Assembly: GCA_015060485.1 (NCBI GenBank)
Contig: SUYI01000032.1
Span: forward strand, 1-44,015
Source of the DNA: Prevotella sp.
GTDB lineage: Bacteria > Bacteroidota > Bacteroidia > Bacteroidales > Bacteroidaceae
Length of the DNA: 44,015 nucleotides
Direction: 5' to 3'
The position numbers and the translations under genes are program-made. Shown here piece by piece: positions 1 through 7,832 of this stretch (within the stretch, counting starts at the first letter, position 1; every line of letters starts with the position of its first letter). The notes beneath the pieces were generated by a model that was not told the origin of the DNA, did no database searches, and was given only the letters and a program-made list of their open reading frames with translations.

Positions 1-2
1 TC

Positions 3-743
3 GACCGCGATGGTGAGAGGAAGATTTATACGCAGACTTTGGCTGCCATTAGTCCTGATGCTGACAGCTATGAGCAGCTGATAGCCGTTTGCCGTAAGCT
101 GCATCTGCCTGAATCCGACTGCCAGGAGGTGTTCCGCAGGATGGTATTCAATATTCTGGCCAACAACACCGATGACCATAACAAGAACTTCTCGTTCATC
201 ATGGAAGAAGATGGCAGTTGGCGACTGTCACCTGCCTATGATATCACCTATATCATTGATAATGGTGGCTTCCTGCCTAACGAGGATCACTGCCTCTACA
301 TCAGGGCCAAGCTCCGTGGAATCACTCGTGAGGATGCCATCCAGTTTGCCCGTGATAACGGCATTCGTCGGCCTGATGCCATCATCCGTGATGTGGCTGC
401 ATCACTGAAGCAGTTCCGTTCTATCGCCACGAAATACGGTGTGTCTGATGAATGGACGGGTAGGGTTGAGACTACGATTATCGACCACCTGAAGGAATGG
501 GGTGAATGGCAGGAAGATGTGGCAATGCCGGAACAGACTATCAACGGCCATTCGGTTGCCAATATCCGCATAGAGCAAGCCTATAAAGGCAACTTCCATT
601 TGCTTGCTGAAATCGAAGGGAAGGAACGGAAGTTCGTCATCGGAAAGAACAAGGAGGAGTTCTCGCTGATTGAGAAGACTGGCATTGCCAACCTCTCATC
701 TGACCAGCTTAAAGTTATGGCAGAGAAATACTTTTTCTCTTGA
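3..743 (+). CDS. HipA-like Ser/Thr kinase, C-terminal part (5' end outside window)
   Basis: The frame is open from the first bases of the window, so the gene starts upstream; about 246 residues are visible. They carry the HipA C-terminal kinase signature: a helix ending in NILANNTDDHNKNFSF (about residues 50-65, with the catalytic Asp and the Asn/Asp metal ligands), then the SPAYDITY stretch. HipA proteins are the kinase/toxin half of HipBA modules. After the usual end of the fold (about residue 180) there is a further stretch of roughly 65 residues that I do not recognise. No HipB-like gene follows; it would lie upstream, outside the window. The family call is solid; whether it acts as a toxin is unknown. 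Confidence 0.8.
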   Translation, partial: DRDGERKIYTQTLAAISPDADSYEQLIAVCRKLHLPESDCQEVFRRMVFNILANNTDDHNKNFSFIMEEDGSWRLSPAYDITYIIDNGGFLPNEDHCLYIRAKLRGITREDAIQFARDNGIRRPDAIIRDVAASLKQFRSIATKYGVSDEWTGRVETTIIDHLKEWGEWQEDVAMPEQTINGHSVANIRIEQAYKGNFHLLAEIEGKERKFVIGKNKEEFSLIEKTGIANLSSDQLKVMAEKYFFS

Positions 744-780
744 TCGAAAAAGATATGTTAGGAAATAAATTGAGAGTGTT

Positions 781-1146
781 ATGCTACGAAATATTCTTTT
801 AGTTGCAATAGGTGGTGCGATTGGTTCTGTCTGTCGCTACCTGCTGTCTGGCATTAATGTCGCTTCATGGCCTTGGGGAACCTTTGCCGTAAACATCCTT
901 GGCTCACTGTTTATCGGACTGTTGGTGGGATTGGTAAGCAAGGGCATTGTTTCGCCAGAAATAAAGCTGTTGCTTGTCACAGGTTTCTGTGGCGGTTTCA
1001 CCACCTTCAGCACCTTTGCCAACGAGTCCTTCAGCATGATGAAGGCGGGCGATGCCTTACAGATGGCACTTTATTTGGCTGCAAGTGTAGTTATCGGCAT
1101 CCTGGCCGTGTGGCTGGGTATGAATGTTTCAGATACCATTAAATGA
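781..1146 (+). CDS. crcB: fluoride ion channel CrcB/Fluc
   Basis: A 121-residue protein with four predicted membrane helices, the usual size of a Fluc channel, which exports fluoride as a dual-topology dimer in the inner membrane. The family landmarks are all present: the N-terminal GGAIGSVCRY, the WGTFAVNILGSLFIG segment around residues 31-45 with the conserved Asn, and GFCGGFTTFSTF around residues 68-79 with the Phe and Thr residues that line the pore. It starts 37 bp after the HipA-like gene and is followed 7 bp later by a TauE/SafE permease, so the two transporters are probably cotranscribed. I looked for a fluoride riboswitch in the short upstream gap and saw none. Confidence 0.95.
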   Translation: MLRNILLVAIGGAIGSVCRYLLSGINVASWPWGTFAVNILGSLFIGLLVGLVSKGIVSPEIKLLLVTGFCGGFTTFSTFANESFSMMKAGDALQMALYLAASVVIGILAVWLGMNVSDTIK

Positions 1147-1153
1147 ATAATAA

Positions 1154-1882
1154 ATGATTGGTAGTGTCTTGATAGCCATCTTCCTGCTGAGCATTGGAGC
1201 CAGTTTTGTGCAACGCACTACAGGGTTCGGCTTCGGTATCTTCATTATGACGATGCTGCCGTTCTTCCTGCCTACATACGGAGAGGCCACAACACTCTCT
1301 GGTCTATTGGCCATCACAACCTCGGCAGTCATTGTGTGGCGAATGAGAGGCTATGTCACATGGAAACGTCTTAGGCCGATACTGATGACGTTTATTGTTG
1401 TCTCGACAATAGCCATCTTTGCTTTGACACGCATCGAAGACCATATCTTGAAGCGGATTCTGGGAGTTGCATTGATAGTCATCAGCATCTATTTTGCGCT
1501 GTTCAGCCAAAAGATTAAGTTGCCGACAACTAAGAAAGTGCAGGTAGGTGCAGGTACACTTAGTGGTTTGATGGGAGGATTCTTCGGGATGCAAGGCCCG
1601 CCAGCTGTGCTATACTTCATCCAGTCGGAACCCACCAAGGAACACTATATGGCGATGGCTCAGACATACTTCCTGATTGGCAATGTGATGATGACCTTCG
1701 TCCGTGCCTACAACGGTTTCTTCACTACGACCGTCCTGACAGATTACTGTTTCGGACTTGGTGGAGTCATCATAGGCACAGCCCTTGGAGCCTACGTCTT
1801 CAAGCGGATTCCCAACCGCATCTTCCGATACATTGTCTATGCCTATATCGCCGTGAGTGGTGTAGTCATACTTTTATCGTAG
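1154..1882 (+). CDS. TauE/SafE (TSUP) family permease
   Basis: 242 residues, strongly hydrophobic, with about seven to eight predicted membrane segments. The two half-repeats typical of TSUP carriers are visible: N-terminal GASFVQRTTGFGFGIF (about residues 13-28) and a second-half GLMGGFFGMQGPPAVLY (about 136-152), both with the Gly-rich turn and Pro of the family. TSUP proteins export sulfite, sulfonates and other small organic anions; the substrate here cannot be told. The ATG follows the crcB stop by 7 bp, inside an A-rich stretch without a good Shine-Dalgarno, as is common in Bacteroidetes. It converges on the minus-strand gene at 1920. Confidence 0.88.
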   Translation: MIGSVLIAIFLLSIGASFVQRTTGFGFGIFIMTMLPFFLPTYGEATTLSGLLAITTSAVIVWRMRGYVTWKRLRPILMTFIVVSTIAIFALTRIEDHILKRILGVALIVISIYFALFSQKIKLPTTKKVQVGAGTLSGLMGGFFGMQGPPAVLYFIQSEPTKEHYMAMAQTYFLIGNVMMTFVRAYNGFFTTTVLTDYCFGLGGVIIGTALGAYVFKRIPNRIFRYIVYAYIAVSGVVILLS

Positions 1883-1919
1883 CTCCAAACCATACTTGAA
1901 GCTCCATTTGTGAGGATGC

Positions 1920-2612
1920 CTATTTGTTTGAGAATGTCCCGTCTGGATGTTCATCCTGCCATCGTTGTTCCGCCTCAGAACCGGGCTTCGTCATGTAGTA
2001 AAGACAACAGTCATCACCAGAAGCAAGGGTCTTGTTTCGATGAAGAATGGCTCCCATGGCCTCGAATGTGATGTAATCCGTTCTGCACATGGCCGGAAGA
2101 ATGTCCAAATGACCTCGTTTCCTTGCCAGTTCGCACAGTCCGCAACGGGTGTAGGACAAGGTGAACTCCTCATCAACCTTTCCCTGTTTGTAATGAGCCT
2201 GCCAGTTGTAGGGAGAGTCGATGCGGTTCTCCTGTTCGGAACGTTTCATCATGCTTTCCTGGAATTTCCTTGTGAACGGCTTCGTCATTCGTGCCATTCT
2301 GAGCATCATGGGCATGGCGATGGATGCACGGCACATCTTCTCGTACAGAGGAAGTGACATCTGGCTGCCGTACCTCTCTTTGGCCGTCTCATAAATGGCA
2401 AACCACACCATTCCACCAACGAGGTTCTTCTTCAGGCTGTTTTCACGGTAACTGCCTATGGAGGGAGTGGAAGTCAGAATATCGCTGAACCTTTCCTTGG
2501 CTGCTTTACGGAGCTGGTGAAAATCCCATTCAGGATATTCCGCCCGTAAAACTTTGTAGCATGTGCCTTGCATGAAATGCCACATCAGCCTGTCTGTCAA
2601 AGTAAATTTCAT
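1920..2612 (-). CDS. L-2-amino-thiazoline-4-carboxylic acid (ATC) hydrolase-like protein
   Basis: 230 residues, probably cytoplasmic. The C-terminal half has the ATC-hydrolase pattern: YTRCGLCELARKRG (about residues 154-167), then an AMCRTDY motif, i.e. a Cys, a short helix and a second Cys followed by Asp. In Pseudomonas the named enzyme opens ATC during conversion to L-cysteine; most homologues are uncharacterised, so the substrate is open. It lies 8 bp downstream of a methyltransferase gene on the same strand and is probably translated from the same mRNA. Family call by motif recall; alternative: an unrelated Cys-rich hydrolase fold. Confidence 0.65.
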   Translation of the reverse strand: MKFTLTDRLMWHFMQGTCYKVLRAEYPEWDFHQLRKAAKERFSDILTSTPSIGSYRENSLKKNLVGGMVWFAIYETAKERYGSQMSLPLYEKMCRASIAMPMMLRMARMTKPFTRKFQESMMKRSEQENRIDSPYNWQAHYKQGKVDEEFTLSYTRCGLCELARKRGHLDILPAMCRTDYITFEAMGAILHRNKTLASGDDCCLYYMTKPGSEAEQRWQDEHPDGTFSNK

Positions 2613-2620
2613 TGTTCTTA

Positions 2621-3283
2621 TTATCTCTTTTTGGCCCTGAAGTATAACATAGCACCCTCAACGTGGAAGTCGAGGATGTCGTAGTAAGGCTCCAGCCTGT
2701 GCTTCACATCGTCGGCAGTATCGAAGGGAGGCGTGAACCAACCCATGCGGGTCATAATGGTCTTGGCGAGCCAGTCGGCAACTCTTTGTTCACCTGCGAT
2801 ATAGAAGCAGGCTAATAGTTCGCCGCCAGACTTCAAGGTTCGAAGAATTTCAGAGTAAGCCTTGTCCTTATTGGGGAATACATGCAGGCCGTTCATGCAG
2901 AGCACATTATCGAAAGTGTTTTCCTCAAAAGGCAGTGCGCCAACGTCGCCCTGCATGGTCTTGATGTTGGTGATACCTGCTCCACGAAATCTATACTCAG
3001 CTTGTTCCAACATGTCCTGGCTATAGTCCAGACAGGTGATGTCGGCTTGCTTCATTCGCTTGTATTTCTCCGTTGTAAATACAGCCGTACCCACAGGTAC
3101 ATCGAGCATCTTATCCTTGAAGTCATCTGGAATCCAACTCAGCACCCTACGGGCTATCTCGTTGTCATCGACACCGCCCCATAGCAACTTGAAATACAAC
3201 TTACTCCACCATTTACCCTGTGTGATAGCGTCATCGTAGAAACTCTTGCTAAACTTGTACGACTTCTTTATTTTGTCTGCCAT
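2621..3283 (-). CDS. class I SAM-dependent methyltransferase
   Basis: 220 residues with a Rossmann methyltransferase core: motif I DVPVGTAVF (about residues 60-68, a variant of DxGxGxG), the acidic residue after beta-2 in ITCLDYS, motif II region VGALPF and motif IV NVLCMNGLHVF, followed by the LKSGGELLACFY strand. This is the UbiE/COQ5-like Methyltransf_11 type, acting on a small molecule or lipid rather than DNA. The N-terminal 50 residues are basic and aromatic. A promoter -7 box lies just upstream at 3311-3318. It heads a two-gene unit with the ATC-hydrolase-like gene. The substrate is unknown. Confidence 0.85.
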   Translation of the reverse strand: MADKIKKSYKFSKSFYDDAITQGKWWSKLYFKLLWGGVDDNEIARRVLSWIPDDFKDKMLDVPVGTAVFTTEKYKRMKQADITCLDYSQDMLEQAEYRFRGAGITNIKTMQGDVGALPFEENTFDNVLCMNGLHVFPNKDKAYSEILRTLKSGGELLACFYIAGEQRVADWLAKTIMTRMGWFTPPFDTADDVKHRLEPYYDILDFHVEGAMLYFRAKKR

Positions 3284-3310
3284 AATTCTTTATCCTGTTG
3301 TTTTCGGCTG

Positions 3311-3318
3311 CAAAATTA
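3311..3318 (-). promoter_or_regulatory. Bacteroidetes -7 promoter box for the methyltransferase gene at 2621-3283
   Basis: Read on the minus strand the box is TAATTTTG (TAnnTTTG), 27 nt before the ATG. No clear -33 TTTG sits at 19-21 nt, so the assignment rests on the -7 box and its position. Confidence 0.45.
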
Positions 3319-3361
3319 CTATATTGCTGTCGCAACTCAGTTGCAAAGTAAAAAACTGATA

Positions 3362-3991
3362 TCAGTTACTCATTTCTGGCTTCCGGATTCGGATGTTGAT
3401 GGTATAGTCACCTTTCGTTGCAGTCTGAAGATTTACAAAGCCTGTGTTTGCAAGAATCTTGCAGATTTCATCTATCGGTAGGATATTCATTGCATCTATC
3501 TGATTGGCCCAGTAGCGCATGGTGGCATTGCTCTCCAGACCGTAAGAGAACATAAACATACCACCTGGTTTCAGTACGCGATATACCTCTGAGAAAGATT
3601 GTTTTAGATCTGGCCAGAAGTAAACGGTCTCAAAAGCCGTCACGAGATCATACTTCCCCGTTTCATAAGGCAGTTCCATCACGTTACCCTGCTCGATGAA
3701 GCAGCGAGACCCCAGCAGACTCTTGTTTTTCTTACGCGACATGGCGACACTCTCCTCAGAATAGTCGATGCCATAGACCTGCCCCTGCGGACAGCGTTTC
3801 AGCATACGTGCGATGTTTTTTCCACCGCCGCACCCCACGTCGAGTATCGTCCAGTCGGGCTGGAAGTCGATAAACGAGAGGTTCCACTGTGCCATCGGCG
3901 TATGCGTCAGGTTCATCATCCGCAGAGCAAAACGTCCCAGCCATCCTTCCGGGCGGGCATTCGTGTTCCAGAACTTGCTGAACATTCCCAT
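3362..3991 (-). CDS. class I SAM-dependent methyltransferase (Methyltransf_11 type)
   Basis: 209 residues. Motif I ILDVGCGGGKNIARML (about residues 49-64) is textbook; YGIDYSEESV follows as the acidic SAM-ribose loop, then GNVMELPYE and the motif IV/V region LVTAFETVYFWPD with LKPGGMFMFSY. It is a small-molecule methyltransferase of unknown substrate, different in sequence from its neighbour at 2621, so this is not a recent duplication. It starts 3 bp after the small membrane protein gene at 3995-4384 and was probably cotranscribed with it. Its stop codon lies in a 12-bp palindrome (ACTGATATCAGT, 3355-3366). Confidence 0.88.
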   Translation of the reverse strand: MGMFSKFWNTNARPEGWLGRFALRMMNLTHTPMAQWNLSFIDFQPDWTILDVGCGGGKNIARMLKRCPQGQVYGIDYSEESVAMSRKKNKSLLGSRCFIEQGNVMELPYETGKYDLVTAFETVYFWPDLKQSFSEVYRVLKPGGMFMFSYGLESNATMRYWANQIDAMNILPIDEICKILANTGFVNLQTATKGDYTINIRIRKPEMSN

Positions 3992-3994
3992 AGC

Positions 3995-4384
3995 TCAATT
4001 TTCCCTTACATATTTAGCACTATACCATGCCAGCACGATACCAACGATAATCATCATGGGCATGATAACATACTGCCCGGCATTGTCGGAGGGTAGTTCC
4101 ATGAACGTATGGGCGATGTTGAACAAGCCGATGAGCACGGCCAGCACGGCATTGATGACTTTCAGAGCCTTCGTTTTCCAGAGCATACAGAGTATGCCAC
4201 AGGCTGGAATAAGGTACGAGAGCGTCATCATGAATACGATCATGCCCTGATCCACGTTGCCGTCGGTGGCAACAACGGCCATGTTCTTGCCCCAGAACAT
4301 GGGCAGTACGTCACAAATGGAGTGGGCAGCAAACCCGCAAATGGTCAGCAGCCACAAAACCGAAATCTTAATACTCTTTGTCAT
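3995..4384 (-). CDS. small four-helix integral membrane protein of unknown function
   Basis: 129 residues with four predicted transmembrane helices (about residues 8-25, 47-65, 72-92 and 103-122) and a charged C-terminus, AKYVREN. I do not recognise a named family. It is the first gene of a minus-strand unit with the methyltransferase at 3362-3991 (3 bp gap), and a full promoter lies about 130 bp upstream. The pairing with a methyltransferase suggests a membrane-associated substrate, but that is only inference from position. Confidence 0.75.
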   Translation of the reverse strand: MTKSIKISVLWLLTICGFAAHSICDVLPMFWGKNMAVVATDGNVDQGMIVFMMTLSYLIPACGILCMLWKTKALKVINAVLAVLIGLFNIAHTFMELPSDNAGQYVIMPMMIIVGIVLAWYSAKYVREN

Positions 4385-4512
4385 AGTTGATATTTTTATT
4401 GTTACTAATTCTACTGAAGAGGTGGTTGATCGTCACCGACTAACCACCTCACTAAAACTAAACAAATACTTTATGAATTTTATACCTGTGATTTCGTTGC
4501 CGATTTCGGCTG

Positions 4513-4543
4513 CAAAGGTACGGCAAATAAATAAGGTGCACAA
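4513..4543 (-). promoter_or_regulatory. Bacteroidetes promoter for the membrane protein/methyltransferase unit
   Basis: On the minus strand: TTG (4541-4543), 20 nt, TACCTTTG (4513-4520). This predicts a leader of about 120 nt. The -33 side also lies in a GGTGCAC inverted repeat (4535-4541 and 4569-4576) that could be an operator. Confidence 0.6.
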
Positions 4544-4667
4544 TACCTAAAACGCGGTGTTTAAGCGTGGTGCACCTGTGTAAGTCTGCAAAATCAGATT
4601 AACAAGAAGTAGGTATTTACTGTTTATATGCCTTTCACCCCAAATCGCCCGAAGCCACCCTTGTTGG

Positions 4668-4775
4668 TCAAGGCTTTTTGTCGTTCTTGGCTTTTTCTCT
4701 TGGAGTTTCTTTTCTTGACTGTCTCAACTTGTTGACAAGCACAGCAGTAAGTGCCGTCTTCTGCTGTTCTTCCAT
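4668..4775 (-). CDS. possible 35-residue basic protein, downstream partner of the frame at 4777
   Basis: A short frame starting MEEQQKTALTAVLVNKL and ending in a Lys/Arg-rich tail. Its ATG lies one base after the stop of the preceding 72-residue frame, an arrangement that suits translational coupling or, alternatively, a frameshift in a once longer gene. No family recognised. Confidence 0.35.
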   Translation of the reverse strand: MEEQQKTALTAVLVNKLRQSRKETPREKAKNDKKP

Positions 4776-4776
4776 C

Positions 4777-4995
4777 TCAGGCAGCAGCTCTCACATCATT
4801 GCTCCTTTTGATGAGTCTGTTGGACTTCGATATTATCCTTGCTGCCTTGACGTTCATGGCTGATTGGACGCTCTCATTCACATCTTCTATGCTGAACGGC
4901 TTACTACGTGAAGCGGTACTGCTTGCAGAAACCTCGTGGATAGCATCCTTTACTGGTGAACCCTGTGCAATTGTTCTTATCCGACCTTCCTTCAT
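4777..4995 (-). CDS. possible small basic protein, 72 residues
   Basis: The frame starts MKEGRIRTIAQGSP and continues as a Ser/Lys/Arg-rich, probably helical sequence. An AAAGG motif lies a few bases upstream of the ATG and a TAACTTTG -7 box about 45 nt upstream (5042-5049), which argues for a real transcript in this otherwise gene-poor 860-bp stretch between 4391 and 5252. No homologue is recognised. The stretch may be a relic of a mobile element, since an SSB gene and small hypothetical genes follow. Confidence 0.4.
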   Translation of the reverse strand: MKEGRIRTIAQGSPVKDAIHEVSASSTASRSKPFSIEDVNESVQSAMNVKAARIISKSNRLIKRSNDVRAAA

Positions 4996-5041
4996 ATCTG
5001 CCTTTTTCGGGCGAAGCGAGTCACACTTACTTTTTCCGTCG

Positions 5042-5069
5042 CAAAGTTAGTGCAAGCCGCATTCTGCAA
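5042..5069 (-). promoter_or_regulatory. possible promoter for the small frames at 4668-4995
   Basis: Minus strand: TTG (5067-5069), 17 nt, TAACTTTG (5042-5049). The -7 box is perfect but the spacer is 2 nt shorter than usual. Confidence 0.4.
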
Positions 5070-5252
5070 GTACCAGGTGCCTTATTGCCTGAATTTTTTC
5101 AAAAACTTTTTGCCGTCTGCCCGGCATCCAATAAAAACTTTTCCGGCCCAAGGGTGAAATAATTCGGTAATTCCTTGCATTCCCATACTTCCCTTGCCAA
5201 CTCTTAAAGCAACGTAAAAAATAAATGTTTCACTTCTAAAAAATTCAGAAAA

Positions 5253-5636
5253 ATGAAAAAGATCGAGAACAATTTCGCAGTAACAGGATTCGTAGGTAAG
5301 GACGCAGAAATCCGTCAGTTTTCAACCGCAAGCGTAGCTCGCTTCTCACTCGCAGTAGGCCGTACAGAGAAGAACGGTGAAGATAGCACTCGCACATCAG
5401 CTTTCATGAACATCGAGGCATGGCGCAAGAACGAGAGCATCGACTCCTTCGACCGTCTCACCAAGGGAGCCATGATCACCGTCGAGGGCTACTTCAAGCC
5501 TGAGGAATGGCAGGATGGCGAAGGCGTAAAGCACAACCGCGTGGTGCTCGTAGCCAACAAGTTCTACGAGACTCCTGACAAGGAGGAAGAAACTCCGAAG
5601 GAGGAGAAGAAAACTTCAAAGAAGAAGGCCAAATGA
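5253..5636 (+). CDS. ssb: single-stranded DNA-binding protein
   Basis: 127 residues. Residues 1-108 form an OB fold of the SSB family: NFAVTGFVGKDAEIRQF, then SVARFSLAVGR, GAMITVEGYFKPEEW and NRVVLVANKFY. The tail (residues 110-127) is a Glu/Lys mix ending in KKKAK and lacks the acidic DDDIPF-like tip with which chromosomal SSBs bind partner proteins. This is typical of SSBs on plasmids and conjugative elements, so it is probably a mobile-element or accessory SSB. The start is the only ATG that gives the OB fold its first strand. A 12-bp hairpin overlaps the stop codon. Confidence 0.9.
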   Translation: MKKIENNFAVTGFVGKDAEIRQFSTASVARFSLAVGRTEKNGEDSTRTSAFMNIEAWRKNESIDSFDRLTKGAMITVEGYFKPEEWQDGEGVKHNRVVLVANKFYETPDKEEETPKEEKKTSKKKAK

Positions 5637-5648
5637 GCCTTCTTCTTT
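5618..5648 (+). terminator. hairpin at the end of ssb
   Basis: AAAGAAGAAGGC (5618-5629) pairs perfectly with GCCTTCTTCTTT (5637-5648) around a 7-nt loop that contains the ssb stop codon. A short pyrimidine-rich run follows. It may terminate or attenuate transcription after ssb. Confidence 0.5.
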
Positions 5649-5713
5649 CCCTCTGGGGTTAATTCTTAAAAGCAAAGAAATATGATTGGTTTTACAAATA
5701 TCATATATATACT

Positions 5714-5947
5714 ATGTATTACGAGACTTGTTGCAGTCAGATATCCATAGATGAATGGAATCAACTGATGAAAGGTGCTAGAAAAGCAAGTTATAAAAGG
5801 CTTGTTCAGCGAATAAAGCGTGAACTTCCAGAACTCTATAATGCTTTAGGACTGAATTTCTATAATCCGTTCTGGGAACAATGTCAGCAGACCAGGACTC
5901 ACTACATCCTTGTCAGTTCTGCAATAGAATACTTTATACACAAATAG
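5714..5947 (+). CDS. small hypothetical protein, 77 residues
   Basis: Starts MYYETCCSQISIDEWNQLM and is rich in aromatic residues and Arg/Lys, with no membrane segment. The composition looks protein-coding (balanced, with helices such as KASYKRLVQRIKREL) but I recognise no family. It lies between ssb and another small frame on the same strand, a pattern often seen in Bacteroidales mobile elements. Confidence 0.6.
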   Translation: MYYETCCSQISIDEWNQLMKGARKASYKRLVQRIKRELPELYNALGLNFYNPFWEQCQQTRTHYILVSSAIEYFIHK

Positions 5948-5989
5948 CCATCTTTGCTGCAAAACATTAGAATCGTAAAAAATAGAATT

Positions 5990-6211
5990 ATGGATTGGTA
6001 TATAGTTTATGCAAAATTTGACGGATGCAAGGGCTTCCGGGCTTTTGATGTCAATGAGGGAAGGCAGGTGGGAAACCTTATTTACGCCACGTTGCTGGAG
6101 AACACGGATGAAAATCAGAGGAAACTCCAAGACCTCGCAGACCTGAACAAAGGGCTTCACCTTGTGCTGCAACTTCGCAGGAAAGGCAGAGTGTGCTTCC
6201 AGACAAAGTAA
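5990..6211 (+). CDS. small hypothetical protein, 73 residues
   Basis: I chose the internal ATG, which gives MDWYIVYAKFDGCKGFRAF; the twelve codons before it do not look coding. The protein has a likely alpha/beta composition (DWYIVYAKF strand, NQRKLQDLADLNKGLHLVLQLR helix) and ends FQTK. No family recognised. It is part of the run of small plus-strand genes after ssb. Confidence 0.55.
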   Translation: MDWYIVYAKFDGCKGFRAFDVNEGRQVGNLIYATLLENTDENQRKLQDLADLNKGLHLVLQLRRKGRVCFQTK

Positions 6212-6255
6212 AAGGTAACGGGCAGACTAACCATCTGCCCACAATTCTTCTTTTT

Positions 6256-6360
6256 ATGGAACAGCCAAAAGACATCAAACGTGAGCAGATAAAGGCTCTG
6301 ACTGAAAAGATGAAACATGAAGGGAAGCCCATTGATTGGGCTACTATTGTCCTTTGCTAA
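6256..6360 (+). CDS. possible 34-residue protein
   Basis: A short frame, MEQPKDIKREQIKALTEK..., ending in an IDWATIVLC tail, amphipathic at its N-terminus. It directly precedes a strong 10-bp hairpin. Possibly the last gene of the ssb-linked unit; too short to be certain. Confidence 0.4.
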   Translation: MEQPKDIKREQIKALTEKMKHEGKPIDWATIVLC

Positions 6361-6369
6361 ACCCAACGC

Positions 6370-6398
6370 GTCCTGCCACAAAGTGTTAGTGGCAGGAC
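6370..6398. terminator. bidirectional terminator hairpin
   Basis: GTCCTGCCAC (6370-6379) and GTGGCAGGAC (6389-6398) form a perfect 10-bp stem with a 9-nt loop, between the plus-strand small genes and the convergent HxlR operon. Confidence 0.7.
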
Positions 6399-6438
6399 AT
6401 ACCATTATTCATTATAAGAAACACAAATTAGGTGGTAA

Positions 6439-6831
6439 TTACGAATTATCCCTGTTCCCCTTTTTATAGTATTGTTCACGGTCTTTCACGATACCAGACA
6501 GATTTGACGCTGCCCATGCCACCAGATTGTTCAGCAGTGGCGTAAGTGTCCTTGCACGTTCCGTCAGTTCATACTCCACTCTTGGCGGCACTTCAGCGTA
6601 TGCATGACGAATGACAAATCCGTCTGCTTCAAGGTCGCGCAAGGTTCGTGTAAGCATCTTCTGCGAAATGTCTGGAATGGCTTGTTCCAATTCCTTGAAG
6701 CGCATAGACTTTTCGGCTGGTTCTAATGTCAACAGAATGAGAATGCTCCAACGGTCGCCTATACGCGCAATCACATTGCGGATGGGGCATTCAGGAAAAT
6801 GTACATCGAGTATCTTGTCTTGTATATCCAT
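6439..6831 (-). CDS. HxlR family transcriptional regulator
   Basis: 130 residues. The HxlR winged-helix core is clear: CPIRNVIARIGDRWSILILLTL (about residues 15-36), MRFKELEQAIPDISQKMLTRTLRDLEADGFV as recognition helix, and VEYELTERARTLTPLL. The Cys at position 15 corresponds to the N-terminal Cys with which characterised members (YodB, HypR) sense quinones, diamide or other electrophiles. It is the last gene of the minus-strand operon that starts with the Cys-rich peptide at 9466, 5 bp after the oxidoreductase. It may regulate this operon; that role and the thiol sensing are inferred. Confidence 0.9.
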   Translation of the reverse strand: MDIQDKILDVHFPECPIRNVIARIGDRWSILILLTLEPAEKSMRFKELEQAIPDISQKMLTRTLRDLEADGFVIRHAYAEVPPRVEYELTERARTLTPLLNNLVAWAASNLSGIVKDREQYYKKGNRDNS

Positions 6832-6836
6832 AGACC

Positions 6837-7799
6837 TTACATCATTTTTAGGATGATTTTTCCGCCAGCACCTCCAAATTCCAATAATTTGTGGGCTTCG
6901 GCTATTTCTTCCAAAGTAAATACTTTATTGTATAACGGACGGATGGCCCCCTTTATTATAAGTTCCATCATATTGTCGATGCCTGTTTGTGTGGGATAGT
7001 TAGAGAAGAATCCCGTCAGGAAAACGCCATTGGGAATGTATTTTATTGGATCGAAATGATCGACAGTGAATACGTTGCCAAGTATGCCTGTATTGCAGAC
7101 GTAGCCGGGATGAGAGACTGTTCTCAGTGAGTCCTGCAATGTCTTTGGCCCTATCAATTCCAACACTTTATTAGGTATAATAGGAAGATGCTGCTGACTG
7201 ATGTGTTCATCGTCAATGATGCAGTAGTCGGCTCCTATTCTTTTAAGTTTCTCAAAAGAGGACTCACGACGTGAAGCTGCAATCACGGTAGCACCAATAG
7301 CCTTAGCCAGCTGAATGGCGGCCTGCCCGACGGTACTTGTAGCTCCACGGACAAGCAGGGTATCGTCTGCCGTCAACATCAAGCACTCCACAAGCGAACC
7401 GTAAGCCGTGAAGTATGTCTCCGGAATAGCAGCCAGCGAAATCCAGTCAAGCTCAGCATCAACCTTGAACACATTCTTGGCGGGCAACATGGCATATTCG
7501 GCATAGCTGCCATTAAAAGAACGCCCCATGCCGCCCATCAAAGCCATGACCTTATCACCTTTTTTGAAAGCAGAATCAGAGGCATCGGCTATCTCACCTA
7601 CGCACTCAATACCAGGCACGATGGGAGTACTGATATAATCATTGTCAGCCTCATACATGCGCAAGATGGCCTCAGAGTGGTTTAATCCTACAGCATGTAC
7701 CTTTACCAGCACCCATCCCTCCCGAACTTTGGGCATTGGAATCTCACAAACTTGCAAGTCTTCGGCCTTACAGCAGCCGTTAATCACAATAGCTTTCAT
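6837..7799 (-). CDS. zinc-independent MDR/quinone oxidoreductase-like protein
   Basis: About 320 residues of the medium-chain dehydrogenase/reductase superfamily. An N-terminal GroES-like domain (VKVHAVGLNHSEAILRM, VPGIECVGEI) is followed by the NAD(P)-binding signature VRGATSTVGQAAIQLAKAIGA near residue 160-180. The structural and catalytic zinc ligands of alcohol dehydrogenases are absent, so this is the quinone oxidoreductase (QOR) type, an NAD(P)H-dependent reductase of quinones or enals. I chose the ATG of MKAIVING, the usual family start; an in-frame TTG six codons upstream (7817) is closer to a strong AAGGGGGA motif and is possible. It lies between the tautomerase and the HxlR gene in a tight operon. 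Confidence 0.85.
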   Translation of the reverse strand: MKAIVINGCCKAEDLQVCEIPMPKVREGWVLVKVHAVGLNHSEAILRMYEADNDYISTPIVPGIECVGEIADASDSAFKKGDKVMALMGGMGRSFNGSYAEYAMLPAKNVFKVDAELDWISLAAIPETYFTAYGSLVECLMLTADDTLLVRGATSTVGQAAIQLAKAIGATVIAASRRESSFEKLKRIGADYCIIDDEHISQQHLPIIPNKVLELIGPKTLQDSLRTVSHPGYVCNTGILGNVFTVDHFDPIKYIPNGVFLTGFFSNYPTQTGIDNMMELIIKGAIRPLYNKVFTLEEIAEAHKLLEFGGAGGKIILKMM

Positions 7800-7832
7800 G
7801 TGTCCATCAATTGACAAAACATGGTCCCCCTT

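Noticed and set aside
744..780. Fluoride riboswitch in front of crcB
   Set aside because: The gap is only 37 bp and AT-rich, without the pseudoknot sequence of that riboswitch.
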